Below are positions 24,538 to 33,992 of a DNA stretch of 36,324 bases, one piece after another. Made by a program: the position numbers and the translations under genes. Under the pieces are notes generated by a model. It was not told the DNA's origin, searched no databases, and was given only the letters and a program-made list of their open reading frames with translations. Within the stretch, counting starts at the first letter, position 1. Every line of letters begins with the position of its first letter. The DNA is from an uncultured Verrucomicrobiota bacterium (GTDB taxonomy: Bacteria; Verrucomicrobiota; Verrucomicrobiia; Limisphaerales; UBA9464), in NCBI GenBank assembly GCA_903907925.1, contig CAIVQB010000137.1:1-36324 (forward strand). The letters are read 5' to 3'.

Positions 24538-26142
24538 ATGAAGCTGTTTCCCCTCACTCTCGGCTGCGCCTTTGCCGTCGTGGCAGCGCTGGCCCAGACC
24601 ACCCAAACTCCCACGACCGGCTCCGCGGGCAGCGGCCCGGATGTGTCCTCCTGGCTGCCGGCCGAGTCCGAATTCCGCAAGGTCGTGCTCGACGAGGATC
24701 AGATCGTTGATGGCAAACCCACCGACACCATCGTGGACCCGATGGAACTGGCCGTGGCCAAGGACGGCCGCGTCTTCTGGGCGGAGCGCAAGGGCGTCGT
24801 CAAGATGTGGACCCCCGCCACCAAGACGACCACCACCATCGCCACCATTCCGGTCTTCGACGGGTTGGAGGAAGGCATGCTGGGCATCACTCTGGATCCC
24901 AATTTCCTCAAGAACGGATGGATCTTCATCAACCATTCGTTGACCGAGACGTTCAACGATGGACAGGGAAAGGCCGGCAAGATCCGCGTGTCCCGCTACA
25001 CGCTGAAGGGGGCTTCGCTCGATCTCGCCAGTGAGAAGACCATCATCGAAATGCAGGTGCAGCGGGAACAATGCTGCCATGTCGGCGGCTCGCTCGCCTT
25101 CGATGCCAAGGGCAATCTGTTCGTCTCCATCGGTGACAATTCCAACCCGTTCGATTCCGACGGGTATTCGCCGAATGACCCGCGTCCCGGCCGTTACCCT
25201 TGGGATGCTCAACGCTCGGCGGCGAATGCCAATTCCCTCGCCGGAAAAATCCTTCGCATCAAACCCCGCGCTGAAGGTGGCTACGACATTCCCGCCGGCA
25301 ATCTGTTCAAGCCCGGCACCGCGGGAACCCGTCCCGAGGTCTATGTGATGGGCAATCGCAATCCGTTCCGCATCAATGTGGATCAGAAGACCGGTTACCT
25401 CTACTGGGGAGAAGTTGGACCGGACGCCGGATCCGGCGATCCGAAGCGTGGGCCGACGGGACACGACGAAATCAACCAGGCCCGCGGGCCGGGCTTCTTC
25501 GGCTGGCCTTATTTCGTGGGCGACAACAAGCCGTATGCACCGGTGGACTACGTCGCCCGGCAGAAGTTCAACGACGCGAACGCGGCGCGTGCCGAGGCCC
25601 GGAAGGCAGGGAAACCGGAATCCGAATGGCCTGCCAAACCCGAGCCCTGGATCGCTGCCGATTTCAAACCGGAGTTCTACGATCCCGCGCATCCGGTCAA
25701 TCGGTCACCGAACAACACCGGCATCCAAAATCTGCCCCCAGCCCAGCCGGCCTTCATCTGGTATCCACCGTCACCCTCGAGCAAGTTCCCGGTCGTGGGC
25801 AGCGGCGGCCGCACCGCCATGGCCGGACCGGTGTATTACTTCGATCCGAAGCTGAAGTCGGAGCACAAGCTGCCCCGTCAGTTTGATCACACCTTGTTCA
25901 TCTACGAATGGTCGCGAAACTGGATCATCGCGGTAAAACTGGATGACCACGACAACATCGCCAAGGACGCCAACGGCAAGTTGATGATGGCCCGCTTCAT
26001 GCCGAAGACCGTCATCCTGCGTCCGATGGACATGGAAATGGGTCCGGACGGCTGCCTCTACGTGATCGAGTACGGCAAGGAATGGGGCAACAACAAGGAT
26101 ACCAAGATCCTGCGCCTCGAATACACCGGTGCCTTGCAGTAA
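24538..26142 (+). CDS. Secreted PQQ-dependent sugar dehydrogenase (glucose/sorbosone dehydrogenase family)
   Basis: The 534-residue product begins with a signal peptide (MKLFPLTLGCAFAVVAALAQ). It has the six-bladed propeller of the soluble glucose/sorbosone dehydrogenase family. Visible segments are MELAVAKDGRVFWAERKG, LEEGMLGITLDPNF, CCHVGGSLAFDAKGNLFVSI, NSLAGKILRIKP, VMGNRNPFRINVD, GYLYWGEVGPD and MEMGPDGCLYVIEYG. Known members oxidise sugars with PQQ and calcium in the periplasm, though many homologues lack a shown activity. The ending has GALQ with no obvious extra domain. A strong terminator follows. It is divergent from rplU. Confidence 0.9.
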   Translation: MKLFPLTLGCAFAVVAALAQTTQTPTTGSAGSGPDVSSWLPAESEFRKVVLDEDQIVDGKPTDTIVDPMELAVAKDGRVFWAERKGVVKMWTPATKTTTTIATIPVFDGLEEGMLGITLDPNFLKNGWIFINHSLTETFNDGQGKAGKIRVSRYTLKGASLDLASEKTIIEMQVQREQCCHVGGSLAFDAKGNLFVSIGDNSNPFDSDGYSPNDPRPGRYPWDAQRSAANANSLAGKILRIKPRAEGGYDIPAGNLFKPGTAGTRPEVYVMGNRNPFRINVDQKTGYLYWGEVGPDAGSGDPKRGPTGHDEINQARGPGFFGWPYFVGDNKPYAPVDYVARQKFNDANAARAEARKAGKPESEWPAKPEPWIAADFKPEFYDPAHPVNRSPNNTGIQNLPPAQPAFIWYPPSPSSKFPVVGSGGRTAMAGPVYYFDPKLKSEHKLPRQFDHTLFIYEWSRNWIIAVKLDDHDNIAKDANGKLMMARFMPKTVILRPMDMEMGPDGCLYVIEYGKEWGNNKDTKILRLEYTGALQ

Positions 26143-26169
26143 GGCGGGGTGACAGAATGTGAACGAAAG

Positions 26170-26205
26170 CGGGCGGTCCGGGAGGGCCGTCCGTTTTTTT
26201 CTTTT
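26170..26205 (+). terminator. Rho-independent terminator after the sugar dehydrogenase
   Basis: A 10-bp stem with two G-T pairs is formed by CGGGCGGTCC (26170-26179) and GGGCCGTCCG (26184-26193), with a four-base loop. It is followed by a T-rich tract (ttttttt c tttt). It starts 28 bases after the stop codon. Confidence 0.88.
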
Positions 26206-26244
26206 GAAGGGAGTCCGCGACGGCAACGGCCGCAGCCGATCGGA

Positions 26245-26646
26245 TCAATCGAACAATTTGGCGAGCTTTTGCACGCGGTCGTACACCGGTGAGCCGGCGG
26301 GAACGCGGGCGCGGACCACCTGATAAATCCGGCGTGCGCCCACAGGATCGCTGCGGACCAGCAATTGGGCGTAATCCAGTTCGATGGCCGCCTTCCGCGG
26401 ATCGCGCAGAACCGCCTGGTGCTCTTCCAGCCAATCGCGCATTCCTGACGCGCCTGCCGCCTGGGCCTGCTGCAGCGAGGCTTCCAACGCTGGCGCGAGG
26501 GCGGGCAGCGGTTCGGGTGCGGGAGCCACCACCTGGTTGCGGGGAGGGCCCTCGGTGGCGAGCTTGGTCTTGTCGTAGAATCCGATCAGTTTGCTGACCC
26601 CCCAGACCACCGAAAGGATGATCAGAATGGTAAAGACGTTTTTCAT
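26245..26646 (-). CDS. Unknown protein with an N-terminal membrane helix
   Basis: The 133-residue product starts MKNVFTILIILSVVWGVSKL, one membrane-spanning or signal-anchor helix, followed by a Pro/Ala-rich linker (VVAPAPEPLPALAPALE). The C-terminal half is helical (AIELDYAQLLVRSDPVGARR, VYDRVQKLAKLF), resembling a TPR pair. I do not recognise a family. It starts 4 bases after the murA stop, so it is probably co-transcribed with murA. Confidence 0.65.
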   Translation of the reverse strand: MKNVFTILIILSVVWGVSKLIGFYDKTKLATEGPPRNQVVAPAPEPLPALAPALEASLQQAQAAGASGMRDWLEEHQAVLRDPRKAAIELDYAQLLVRSDPVGARRIYQVVRARVPAGSPVYDRVQKLAKLFD

Positions 26647-26650
26647 GGGT

Positions 26651-27913
26651 TTATTCGCCGTCCACGCGGTCGATTCGTGCCCCCAGTTTCTTCAGTTTGG
26701 ATTCCATGCGTTCGTAGCCGCGGTCGAGGTGGTAGATCCGGTTGACCTGGGTTGACCCGGTTGCCGACAAACCAGCGATCACCAATGCCGCCGAGGCTCG
26801 CAAGTCCGATGCCATGACCGGCGCCCCGCTGAGCGGCCGACCGCCCTTGACGATCGCACTGGGGCCTTCGATGGAAATCTCCGCACCCAGCCTCGCCATT
26901 TCCGAAACGTGCATGAACCGGGATTCGAAAATGCGCTCGGTGATGACGCTGATGCCTCGGGCCTGGCACATCAGGGCCATGAATTGCGCCTGAACATCGG
27001 TCGGAAACCCGGAATAGGGCAGGGTGGTGACATCCGTGGGCTTCAAGGTCCGGCAGGCCTTGACCAGCAGGGCACCGGCCTTTCGTTCCACCTTCACTCC
27101 AGCCTCGCGGAGCTTGTCGAGAACCGCCGCGAAATGTTCCGGCCGGGCCCCGTGCAACAGCACCTCGCCGTGAGTCGCCGCCGCCGCGCAGAGAAACGTG
27201 CAGGCCTCAATCCGATCCGGGATAACTTCGTGATCGGTCCCGTGGAGGGTTTTGACGCCGGTGATGGTCAGGGTGGGGCTGCCGATGCCCGTGATGCGCG
27301 CACCCATGCTGACCAGGAAATTCGCGAGATCGGTCACCTCGGGTTCGCAGGCGGCGCTTTCGATCACCGTGATCCCGTCGGCCAGGGTGGCGGCCATCAT
27401 GATGTTGGCGGTGCCCAGAACGGTCGGACCGACCCGTCCACCCAGGAACAACGTGGTTCCCTTCAACCGCCGGGTCTTGGCGTTAATGTAGCCGCCCGAA
27501 ATGTCGAGTTGCGCCCCCAGCGCCCGCAGGCCCTTCAAATGAAGATCGATCGGCCGGGTCCCGATCACGCATCCACCCGGGAGGGACACGCTGGCCTGGT
27601 TCAGGCGTGCAAGCAGTGGACCGAGGATGCAGATGCTGCCGCGCATTTTGCGGATCAGCTCGTAATCGCCAAAGCCCTTCACCTTCGCGGCGTGTACGGT
27701 CACGGTGTCGCCGTCAAATTTCACTTCAGCTCCCAGTGATTCCAAGATGCGCCCCATGAAGCGGACGTCGCTCAAGTCGGGCACGTGCCGGATCACGCAG
27801 GGATCCCCGGTGAGCAGAGTGGCCGCCATGATCGGCAGCACCGCGTTTTTCGAGCCGCTGATGCTGATTTCGCCGTGCAGCGGGACACCGCCTTTGATGA
27901 GAAAGCTATCCAT
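26651..27913 (-). CDS. murA: UDP-N-acetylglucosamine 1-carboxyvinyltransferase
   Basis: MurA transfers enolpyruvate from PEP to UDP-GlcNAc, the first committed step of peptidoglycan synthesis. The 420-residue product has the N-terminal GGVPLHGEISISGSKNAVLP with Lys22, the catalytic loop LPGGCVIGTRPIDLH with Cys at exactly position 115, GYINAKTRRLKG, and the C-terminal DLRASAALVIAGL and HLDRGYERMESKL. Cys115 is the fosfomycin target; its retention suggests sensitivity at the enzyme level. It follows prmC by 33 bases and precedes a small membrane protein gene by 4 bases. Confidence 0.97.
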   Translation of the reverse strand: MDSFLIKGGVPLHGEISISGSKNAVLPIMAATLLTGDPCVIRHVPDLSDVRFMGRILESLGAEVKFDGDTVTVHAAKVKGFGDYELIRKMRGSICILGPLLARLNQASVSLPGGCVIGTRPIDLHLKGLRALGAQLDISGGYINAKTRRLKGTTLFLGGRVGPTVLGTANIMMAATLADGITVIESAACEPEVTDLANFLVSMGARITGIGSPTLTITGVKTLHGTDHEVIPDRIEACTFLCAAAATHGEVLLHGARPEHFAAVLDKLREAGVKVERKAGALLVKACRTLKPTDVTTLPYSGFPTDVQAQFMALMCQARGISVITERIFESRFMHVSEMARLGAEISIEGPSAIVKGGRPLSGAPVMASDLRASAALVIAGLSATGSTQVNRIYHLDRGYERMESKLKKLGARIDRVDGE

Positions 27914-27946
27914 TCGATGAGATTGCCCGGAGCGGATTGAACCTCG

Positions 27947-28840
27947 TCAAATCGAGGCGGTGCCAGAACCGGGACGCCGAACGATGAGAACACGTTCGCC
28001 GTCGCTCAAGTCTTTCTCGACGGATTCGATCTGCCACTGACGCTCGGCGAAGAGACGGGTTGCGTCCGCCGCCTGTCCGTCGCCCAACTCCACCAGCATC
28101 CAGCCGCTCGGTGGCAGCCACGCAGCACTTTCCGCGGCCAAACGGCGATAAAAGTCGAGTCCATCGGCCCCGCCATCCAAGGCCATCCGCGGATCGTGAT
28201 CCTTCACCTCCGGGTCCAGCGTCTCCACTTCGGCGGTGGGGATGTACGGAGGATTCGAAACAATCAGATCGAATTGAAGCCCGGGCACGAGCGCCGAAAA
28301 CCCGTCACCGAGGTGGAAATGAATAGCGGTAGGCTGCGGTTGGGCCGCGGCATTGCCCCGCGCCACGTCGAGCGCGGCGGGTGAACGGTCCAGCGCATGA
28401 AACTCAGCCTCCGGGCAGGCCGCCGCGAGGGCGATGATCAGGCATCCGGATCCCGTCCCAAAATCGAGGCACCGGACCGGACCGCTGCCCGGAGGCCGAT
28501 CCCGGAGTATCGCCTTCAGGCGGCTTTGGGCCAATTGGGCCAAGGCTTCAGTCTCCGGTCGTGGCACCAACACGTCCTTGCTGACCCGGATTTCATGCCC
28601 GAGAAATGAGACCGAACCGGTGAGATGTTGAAGCGGTTCGCGTTGGCCGCGACGCCGGACCAGGTCGCGGAGGATGTCGATTTCGGCGACGGTCAGAACC
28701 CGGTCGAACTGGAGGTAGAGTTTGAGCCGCGGAAGCTTGAGGACGTGGGCGAGGAGTAGTTCCACCTGGAGCCGCGGCGATTCGACGCCTCTTTCCGCAA
28801 GGTAATCGGTCCCGCGACGGATGGTTTCCAGGATGGTCAT
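27947..28840 (-). CDS. prmC: Peptide chain release factor N5-glutamine methyltransferase
   Basis: PrmC methylates the Gln of the GGQ motif in release factors RF1 and RF2. The 297-residue product has the N-terminal helical domain (about 1-75), then PLQHLTGSVSFLGHEIRVSKDVLVPRPETE, the SAM motif CLDFGTGSGCLIIALA, and the catalytic NPPY in VSNPPYIPTAEV. The frame opens upstream at 28930, but the ATG at 28840 gives the family N-terminus (MTILETIRRGTDYLAERG). It heads the prmC-murA-small protein operon and is divergent from the gamma carbonic anhydrase. Confidence 0.95.
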   Translation of the reverse strand: MTILETIRRGTDYLAERGVESPRLQVELLLAHVLKLPRLKLYLQFDRVLTVAEIDILRDLVRRRGQREPLQHLTGSVSFLGHEIRVSKDVLVPRPETEALAQLAQSRLKAILRDRPPGSGPVRCLDFGTGSGCLIIALAAACPEAEFHALDRSPAALDVARGNAAAQPQPTAIHFHLGDGFSALVPGLQFDLIVSNPPYIPTAEVETLDPEVKDHDPRMALDGGADGLDFYRRLAAESAAWLPPSGWMLVELGDGQAADATRLFAERQWQIESVEKDLSDGERVLIVRRPGSGTASI

Positions 28841-28928
28841 GAACGGCCGGGTCACCTTCCGGCCAACCACCAACCGCCTGCAAGCCCTGTTGCTTGCCCT
28901 GGCCACCGGCTTCTGCGATGTCTCCGGC

Positions 28929-29483
28929 ATGGATGCATTGGTTGCCCGTCTGGATCGTCACCTGCGCCGCCGCCCGGTTCTCGGAGGCGGCGTGTACATC
29001 GCTTCGACCGCGGTTGTGTTGGGCGACGTCACCCTCGGCGAGGCCAGCAGCGTGTGGTATGGCGCGGTGTTGCGCGGAGACATCAACCGGATCGAGGTGG
29101 GCCATCATTCCAACGTCCAGGACAATGCCGTGTTGCATCTCGCCGATGATTTTCCCTGCATCGTGGGCAACTGGGTGACGATCGGACATTCCGCGAACGT
29201 GCACGCCTGCACCATTGGTGACGAATGCCTCATCGGCATGGGGGCAACTGTCTTGGATGGTGCGGTGGTCGGAGAACAGAGCCTGATTGGTGCCAATGCA
29301 TTGGTCACTCCGGGCACCCGGATTCCGCCAGGGTCACTTGTGGTCGGCTCGCCAGCGGTGGTGAAGCGTGCATTGACCGATGCGGAGCGGGCCGGACTGC
29401 GGCATTGGGCGGAGAAGTATGTGGTCAACGGTGCCTATTGCCTGCGACACGGCATCCAAGTGGGGCGACCGTTGGAAAGTTGA
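28929..29483 (+). CDS. Gamma carbonic anhydrase family protein
   Basis: The 184-residue product has left-handed beta-helix repeats with the three zinc-type histidines of the family at H70 (DNAVLH), H87 and H92 (IGHSANVH). RGDINRI and VGHHSNVQD also match. This is the YrdA/CaiE-type short family; some members hydrate CO2 and others have no shown activity. The acidic proton-shuttle loop of archaeal Cam is absent. I take the ATG at 28929; the open frame to 28821 adds a non-conserved leader. The C-terminus ends with helical RAGLRHWAEKYV. Confidence 0.88.
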   Translation: MDALVARLDRHLRRRPVLGGGVYIASTAVVLGDVTLGEASSVWYGAVLRGDINRIEVGHHSNVQDNAVLHLADDFPCIVGNWVTIGHSANVHACTIGDECLIGMGATVLDGAVVGEQSLIGANALVTPGTRIPPGSLVVGSPAVVKRALTDAERAGLRHWAEKYVVNGAYCLRHGIQVGRPLES

Positions 29484-29882
29484 TCTCAATGGGTTGAAGG
29501 GTAACGGAGTTGAAGGGTTGAAGAGGAGCCACATCTTGACAGTGGCCCCGAACGCCGCGCTCCAGGGCGGGGAGACAAAACTTCCGCTGCTCTCAGGGCC
29601 AATGGCCCGCCCCATACCAGACTTGGGCATCGCCCAAGGTGGAGGGCCCGGTTCCACCCGAGCCCCCTATTCGTTTGGGTACGCGGTGGATTGGCCGCCG
29701 TGGGTCGGATGCATGCCCAACGTTGTTCCGACGTGCTTCCATAGGGGCAGTGTCCCGATGCGCCCGTTGAAGAGGGGAAGCAGGTTCAAGCAGGATGAGG
29801 CTCCTGCCGAACCGGGTGCGTGGTGCAATGTGGTTCGCCACTGGGCACGGCAATGTTGAAGAGCCGATCTTGTTTCGTCTGA
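29484..29882. repeat. Hairpin-rich spacer with short direct repeats
   Basis: No gene is convincing in this 399-base spacer. Consecutive hairpins occur at 29596-29608 (GGGCC-AAT-GGCCC), 29622-29638 (CTTGGGC-ATC-GCCCAAG) and 29638-29658 (GGTGGA and TCCACC). The motif gttgaagggt occurs at 29493-29502 and 29509-29518, and gttgaagag recurs near 29518, 29764 and 29853. The layout resembles REP-type (BIME) or other dispersed palindromic elements. Copies elsewhere in the genome would be the test. Confidence 0.5.
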
Positions 29883-32800
29883 CTACAGACCGCTGTCGCG
29901 TAGGAAGCGTCCGGTGTGACTGGCTTCGCACCGGGCCACCGTTTCCGGCGGACCTGCTACCACCACTTCACCGCCAGCATCCCCCGCCTCTGGACCGAGA
30001 TCGATCACCCAATCCGCTGCCCGGATGACATCGAGATTGTGTTCGATCACCAGAACGGTGTTGCCCGCGTCGACCAATCGTTGGAACACCGCCAGCAACA
30101 CCCGGACGTCGTCGAAGTGCAGACCGGTGGTGGGTTCGTCGAAGAGAAACAGCGTCCGCTGGATTCCTGCCGGCGCGTCGGCGAGATGGCGAACGAGTTT
30201 CAACCGCTGACTCTCTCCGCCACTCAGCGTGTTGACCGGCTGACCCAGATGCAGATAGCCGAGCCCGACCTCGCACAACAGACGGAGTCGTTCGACCGCG
30301 CGGCGGGCGGGTTTGGATTCGGGAAAGCCTTCCAGAAAGGCCATCGCCGTTTCGACCGGCGCTTCGAGAACGTCCGCGATGCTCCATCCTGTTGCGTTCG
30401 CCTTGGGGTTCGACCGCGCTTCGATGCGCACGTCGAGGATGGGTCCGCGATACCGGCGTCCGTGGCACTCCGGGCACTTGATGAAGATATCGCTCAGGAA
30501 CTGCATCTCGATCTTCTCGAAACCCGCGCCGCGGCAGTGCTGGCATTGACCCACGCCCGAATTGAAGCTGAAGGCGCTCGCATTGAATCCCGCGCTCTTC
30601 GCAGCCGGCGTGGCGGCGAAGAAATCGCGGATCTCTTCGAACGCTCCAGTGTAGACGGCCGGATTCGAACGCGGGGTTCGGCCGACGGGGGATTGATCGA
30701 CCACCACCACGGCACTGAGGCCGCCCAATCCCGAAAGCGTGGCTGCCTTCAACGCCGATCGGGCCTCGTCCATCGACTCCCCTTCGACTTCGTCCTCCAG
30801 CGCGGTGGCCTTCGAATTCCCGGACAGGTGCGTTTGCAGCAATGGCAGCAGGACTTCCCGGATCAACGTTGATTTTCCCGAACCGCTGACACCGGACACA
30901 CAGACGAGCCGATTCAACGGAATCCGAACCGAGACATCGCGGAGATTGTGGGCCGAGGCGTGTTGCAGTTCGAGAAAAGTGGGGGCTCCACCATTCGCGG
31001 TTGGCAAAACGGACCGCCGCCGGGGCAGGGGAATCACGGCGCGACCGGTGAGGTAATCCGCCGTCAACGAACCGCTCGCCCGGGCCAAGTCGGTGGGGGT
31101 CCCTTCGAATACCACCGATCCGCCACTGTCACCGTGTCCGGGCCCGAGATCGACGATGCGGTTCGCGGCGAGCATGACGCTGGGTTCGTGCTCGACCACC
31201 ACCACGGTGTTGCCGCTGTCGCGCAGCCGCCGCAGGATTCCAATCAGGCGTCCGGTGTCGCGCGGATGAAGACCCACACTCGGTTCATCCAGGACGAACA
31301 GCGCATTGACCAGCCTGGTTCCGATGCAGGTGGTTAGATTAACGCGTTCGGTTTCGCCGCCGCTCAGGGTTCGCGTGGTCCGATCCAACGTCAGGTAGCC
31401 GAGCCCCACTTCGACGAGGTATCCCAATCGCGCCTCAATCTCTCCCAACACCACGGCCAACGGATGGGTGGACGGCCAGTCCAACGCCTTCGTCCACTGT
31501 TGCAATTGTTCCAGCGCGTCACGAATGGGAAGCCCATAGAATCCGGCGAGCGTCAGGGCATCGCCGGATTCCGCGCTGCCCGCGTAGGAACGCGCGGGGG
31601 CATCTTGCAGGACCAGCGACTCGGCTTCCGCAGTGCGGTTGCGTTCCGCCGTTGTCCCGCGCGCCGGTCGGGCGTTGCGGCGGGAGGCCGCCAGCGGCAC
31701 ACGAAAGGAGAGACTTTCGGAATTGAACCGCTGGCCTTTGCATTCCGGGCACAAGGAATAGCTGCGATACCGCGACAACAGGACGCGGACATGCATCTTG
31801 TACGCCTTGCTTTCCAACCAGCGGAAATAGCCGCGGACGCCGTACCACAGCTTCGGCCACGACTTTGCAGGATCCGCCGAATCGTAGCCTGGATCGCCTT
31901 CCATGACCCAGCGTTGGTGCGCCTCGGACAGTTGATCGAACGGCACCTGCATCGGCACGCTGGCACGCCGCGCGGCCTTGGTCATGTCCCGCTGGGATTC
32001 CAGTCCGGTGGCGGTTTGCCACGGCTTGACCACGCCTTCCGCCAGCGTCTTGCTCCGATCCGGAAGCGCGAGAGTCGGATCGATGGTGATGATCCGACCG
32101 AATCCCTTGCAATGCGGACAGGCACCAATCGGGTTGTTGAACGAGAACAGTGACGGCACCGGTTCCTTGAACGAACGATCGCAGGCGGCGCAGTGGAATC
32201 CGGCGGAGAACCAGCGCGGCGGTCCGCTGCCGCCCCGGCCGCCATCGCTGGAGATCGCACGAACAGCGAGACGTCCGCTCCCGAAGCGATAGGCCTGTTC
32301 GCAGGCTTCGATGAATCGGCTGCGATTTTCCGGCGCCAGACGAATGCGATCGGCCACCACGGTCAATTGGGTCACCGGCGTTGCCAGCGTTGGAAATTCA
32401 TCCCAGCGAACCACACGGCTTTCCGCGAGCACACGTTGGAATCCCTGCTGACTCAGAAGGGTGAGCTGTTCGGACAGCGGAATCCTTGGGGACAGCGGAA
32501 GTTCGAACGTGACCAGCGCCTCGCCGACCGCCGTATCCCGGGTGCAGGCTTCCCACACGGATTGCGGGGGTTCCTTGCGGACCTCGGTGCCGCAGGAGGG
32601 GCAGCGCAGGCGGGCCAGGTGCGGCCACAACACCTTCATGTGATCGCAGACCTCGGTCATGGTGCCGATCGTGCTGCGCGTGGTCCGGACCGTGTTGCGC
32701 TGTTCGATGGCGATGGCCGGGGGGATGTTCTCGATCCGGTCGGCGGCCGGCTTGTCCATCCGGTCGAAGAATTGCCGGGCGTAGGGCGTGAAGGTCTCAA

Positions 32801-33029
32801 TGTACCGCCGCTGCCCCTCGGCATAGAGCGTCTCGAAGGCTAGCGAACTTTTGCCTGACCCGCTGAGGCCAGTAATGACGATCAATTCCCGCAGCGGCAG
32901 GTCGAGATCAATGCCCTTGAGGTTGTTTTGGCGCACGCCGCGCAGGCGGATGTGGTCGGGCGACGCAACGGGTTCCGACGCCTTCCCAGGAACAGGTTCT
33001 GAAGTGGTGATGCTCTGCTTCCGGGCCAT
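29883..33029 (-). CDS. uvrA: Excinuclease ABC subunit A, large form
   Basis: UvrA is the damage-sensing ABC-type ATPase of nucleotide excision repair. Both nucleotide-binding modules are present: P-loop [10 protein letters not shown] (53-62) and a second in [10 protein letters not shown], with signature motifs [12 protein letters not shown] and [12 protein letters not shown]. Zinc modules are [13 protein letters not shown] with [17 protein letters not shown], and CQHCRGAGF with CPECHGRRY. The length is 1048 residues, against about 940 in Escherichia coli. Part of the excess is a charged stretch ([20 protein letters not shown]) in the first half and linkers such as [14 protein letters not shown] take the ATG at 33029; the open frame to 33233 would read through repeat copy D and the glutaredoxin gene end. 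Other UvrA copies in the genome cannot be excluded. Confidence 0.92.
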   Translation of the reverse strand: MARKQSITTSEPVPGKASEPVASPDHIRLRGVRQNNLKGIDLDLPLRELIVITGLSGSGKSSLAFETLYAEGQRRYIETFTPYARQFFDRMDKPAADRIENIPPAIAIEQRNTVRTTRSTIGTMTEVCDHMKVLWPHLARLRCPSCGTEVRKEPPQSVWEACTRDTAVGEALVTFELPLSPRIPLSEQLTLLSQQGFQRVLAESRVVRWDEFPTLATPVTQLTVVADRIRLAPENRSRFIEACEQAYRFGSGRLAVRAISSDGGRGGSGPPRWFSAGFHCAACDRSFKEPVPSLFSFNNPIGACPHCKGFGRIITIDPTLALPDRSKTLAEGVVKPWQTATGLESQRDMTKAARRASVPMQVPFDQLSEAHQRWVMEGDPGYDSADPAKSWPKLWYGVRGYFRWLESKAYKMHVRVLLSRYRSYSLCPECKGQRFNSESLSFRVPLAASRRNARPARGTTAERNRTAEAESLVLQDAPARSYAGSAESGDALTLAGFYGLPIRDALEQLQQWTKALDWPSTHPLAVVLGEIEARLGYLVEVGLGYLTLDRTTRTLSGGETERVNLTTCIGTRLVNALFVLDEPSVGLHPRDTGRLIGILRRLRDSGNTVVVVEHEPSVMLAANRIVDLGPGHGDSGGSVVFEGTPTDLARASGSLTADYLTGRAVIPLPRRRSVLPTANGGAPTFLELQHASAHNLRDVSVRIPLNRLVCVSGVSGSGKSTLIREVLLPLLQTHLSGNSKATALEDEVEGESMDEARSALKAATLSGLGGLSAVVVVDQSPVGRTPRSNPAVYTGAFEEIRDFFAATPAAKSAGFNASAFSFNSGVGQCQHCRGAGFEKIEMQFLSDIFIKCPECHGRRYRGPILDVRIEARSNPKANATGWSIADVLEAPVETAMAFLEGFPESKPARRAVERLRLLCEVGLGYLHLGQPVNTLSGGESQRLKLVRHLADAPAGIQRTLFLFDEPTTGLHFDDVRVLLAVFQRLVDAGNTVLVIEHNLDVIRAADWVIDLGPEAGDAGGEVVVAGPPETVARCEASHTGRFLRDSGL

Positions 33030-33119
33030 GTCGGCGCGCACAGTAGGAGCGATCGGGGGAGAGTCAACGAAGCGGCCCAGGGGAGGTGCAAATGGACCCT
33101 TCCCAATTTTCAAACGCAC

Positions 33120-33175
33120 TCTGAATCCGATAGACCCTTCTGAAATCCGTGTAAATTCGTGAAATCTGTGTCCAA
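33120..33175 (-). repeat. Dispersed intergenic repeat, copy D (inverted)
   Basis: Read on the minus strand this spacer gives GGACACAGATTTCACGAATT and then TACACGGATTTCAGAAGG. It aligns with copies A (10558) and B (33915), which are on the plus strand. It lies between glutaredoxin and uvrA. Confidence 0.7.
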
Positions 33176-33196
33176 ACTCAGCCGCTTCTGAATCGC

Positions 33197-33460
33197 TCAG
33201 GGCAACCGCGGTTCGAAGTCCATCTGCTTCCACCAGGCTTCGAGTTCATCCGCACCGAAGTCGGCGAGGATGTGGCCGTCCACATCGATCGAAGGCGCCT
33301 TGGTTTGTTCGGTGAGCTCCAGCATCTCGGCCCGAGCCTCCGCGGATTTGCTGACGTTCAACGTTTCATAGGTGATGCCATGATCATCCAACCACCCGGT
33401 GGCCTCGTGGCACCAGGGACAGAACGATTTGACGAACAGGCGGATGGAAACGGGTTTCAT
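33197..33460 (-). CDS. Glutaredoxin-like protein
   Basis: The 87-residue product starts MKPVSIRLFVKSFCPWCHEA with a CPWC redox motif (C14, C17). It has the cis-Pro segment APSIDVDG and the closing helix ELEAWWKQMDF, consistent with a thioredoxin/glutaredoxin fold. It probably reduces disulfides or glutathione mixed disulfides in the cytoplasm. It begins 12 bases after the cupin gene stop, so the two are likely in one operon. Confidence 0.88.
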   Translation of the reverse strand: MKPVSIRLFVKSFCPWCHEATGWLDDHGITYETLNVSKSAEARAEMLELTEQTKAPSIDVDGHILADFGADELEAWWKQMDFEPRLP

Positions 33461-33472
33461 TCGGAGCGGATG

Positions 33473-33838
33473 TCAGGACTCGGTCAGGATGGTGTCACCG
33501 TGTTCGTACGCCGGGGAGCAGCAGCAAAGCAGGCGCAACGGTTCCTGTCCGGTGTTCCACAATTTGTGCCGTTTTCCCGGCAGGATGGCGATGGCGTCAC
33601 CGGTGCGGACCTCGCGGAGTTCGGATTCGATCCGCATGCGACCGATCCCGTGCGTGATGTAGTAAATCTCTTCGGAACGCGGGTGATAATGTTCGTCGGT
33701 GGCCTTGCCAACAGGAAGCCGGGCCTCCGCAAGGCTCTGATTCCGGATCGCCGAATTGCGATGCGACAACAGCTCGCGGATCTCGGAACTGTCCTTGGTG
33801 ATGTAGGCGGGTTGCTCGTCGAGTTGAAACACGTCCAT
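33473..33838 (-). CDS. Cupin domain protein
   Basis: The 121-residue product starting MDVFQLDEQPAYITKDSSEI has the cupin motif 1 EHYHPRSEEIYYITHGIGRM (metal ligands H, H, E) and motif 2 TGDAIAILPGKRHKLWNTG. This is a small single-domain cupin of unknown substrate. A late CCCC-like stretch (LLCCCSPAYEHGDT) adds extra cysteines. The frame opens at 33931, but the leader is not conserved and overlaps repeat copy B, so I take the ATG at 33838. It is followed by glutaredoxin. Confidence 0.85.
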   Translation of the reverse strand: MDVFQLDEQPAYITKDSSEIRELLSHRNSAIRNQSLAEARLPVGKATDEHYHPRSEEIYYITHGIGRMRIESELREVRTGDAIAILPGKRHKLWNTGQEPLRLLCCCSPAYEHGDTILTES

Positions 33839-33914
33839 GCCGCGAGAAGGTTGATCGGGTCGGTTGGGTTGCCAACCTCGAAATCCGATCCAACGCGACG
33901 GCTTCGAAAGGAGG

Positions 33915-33969
33915 AACGACACTGATTTCACGGATTCACACGAATTCCCGAAATGCCGATCGGATTCGG
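33915..33969 (+). repeat. Dispersed intergenic repeat, copy B
   Basis: This copy starts GACACTGATTTCACGGATTC, directly comparable to copy A. It runs into the 24-base element at 33969-33992. Copy B lies between the cupin and the EamA permease genes. Confidence 0.7.
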
Positions 33970-33992
33970 TTCATTCTGTCCATTCCGTCTCA
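33969..33992 (+). repeat. 24-base repeat element, copy 2
   Basis: This is an exact copy of 13732-13755. Its last three bases form the stop codon of the EamA permease gene on the minus strand, so the element reaches the coding end of that gene. Confidence 0.75.

Noticed and set aside
24505-25692. 395-residue minus-strand open frame
   Set aside because: Antisense of the PQQ-type dehydrogenase, which has the family motifs and signal peptide.
29380-29859. 159-residue plus-strand open frame
   Set aside because: Spans the carbonic anhydrase 3' end and the hairpin-rich spacer in a different frame; no motif.
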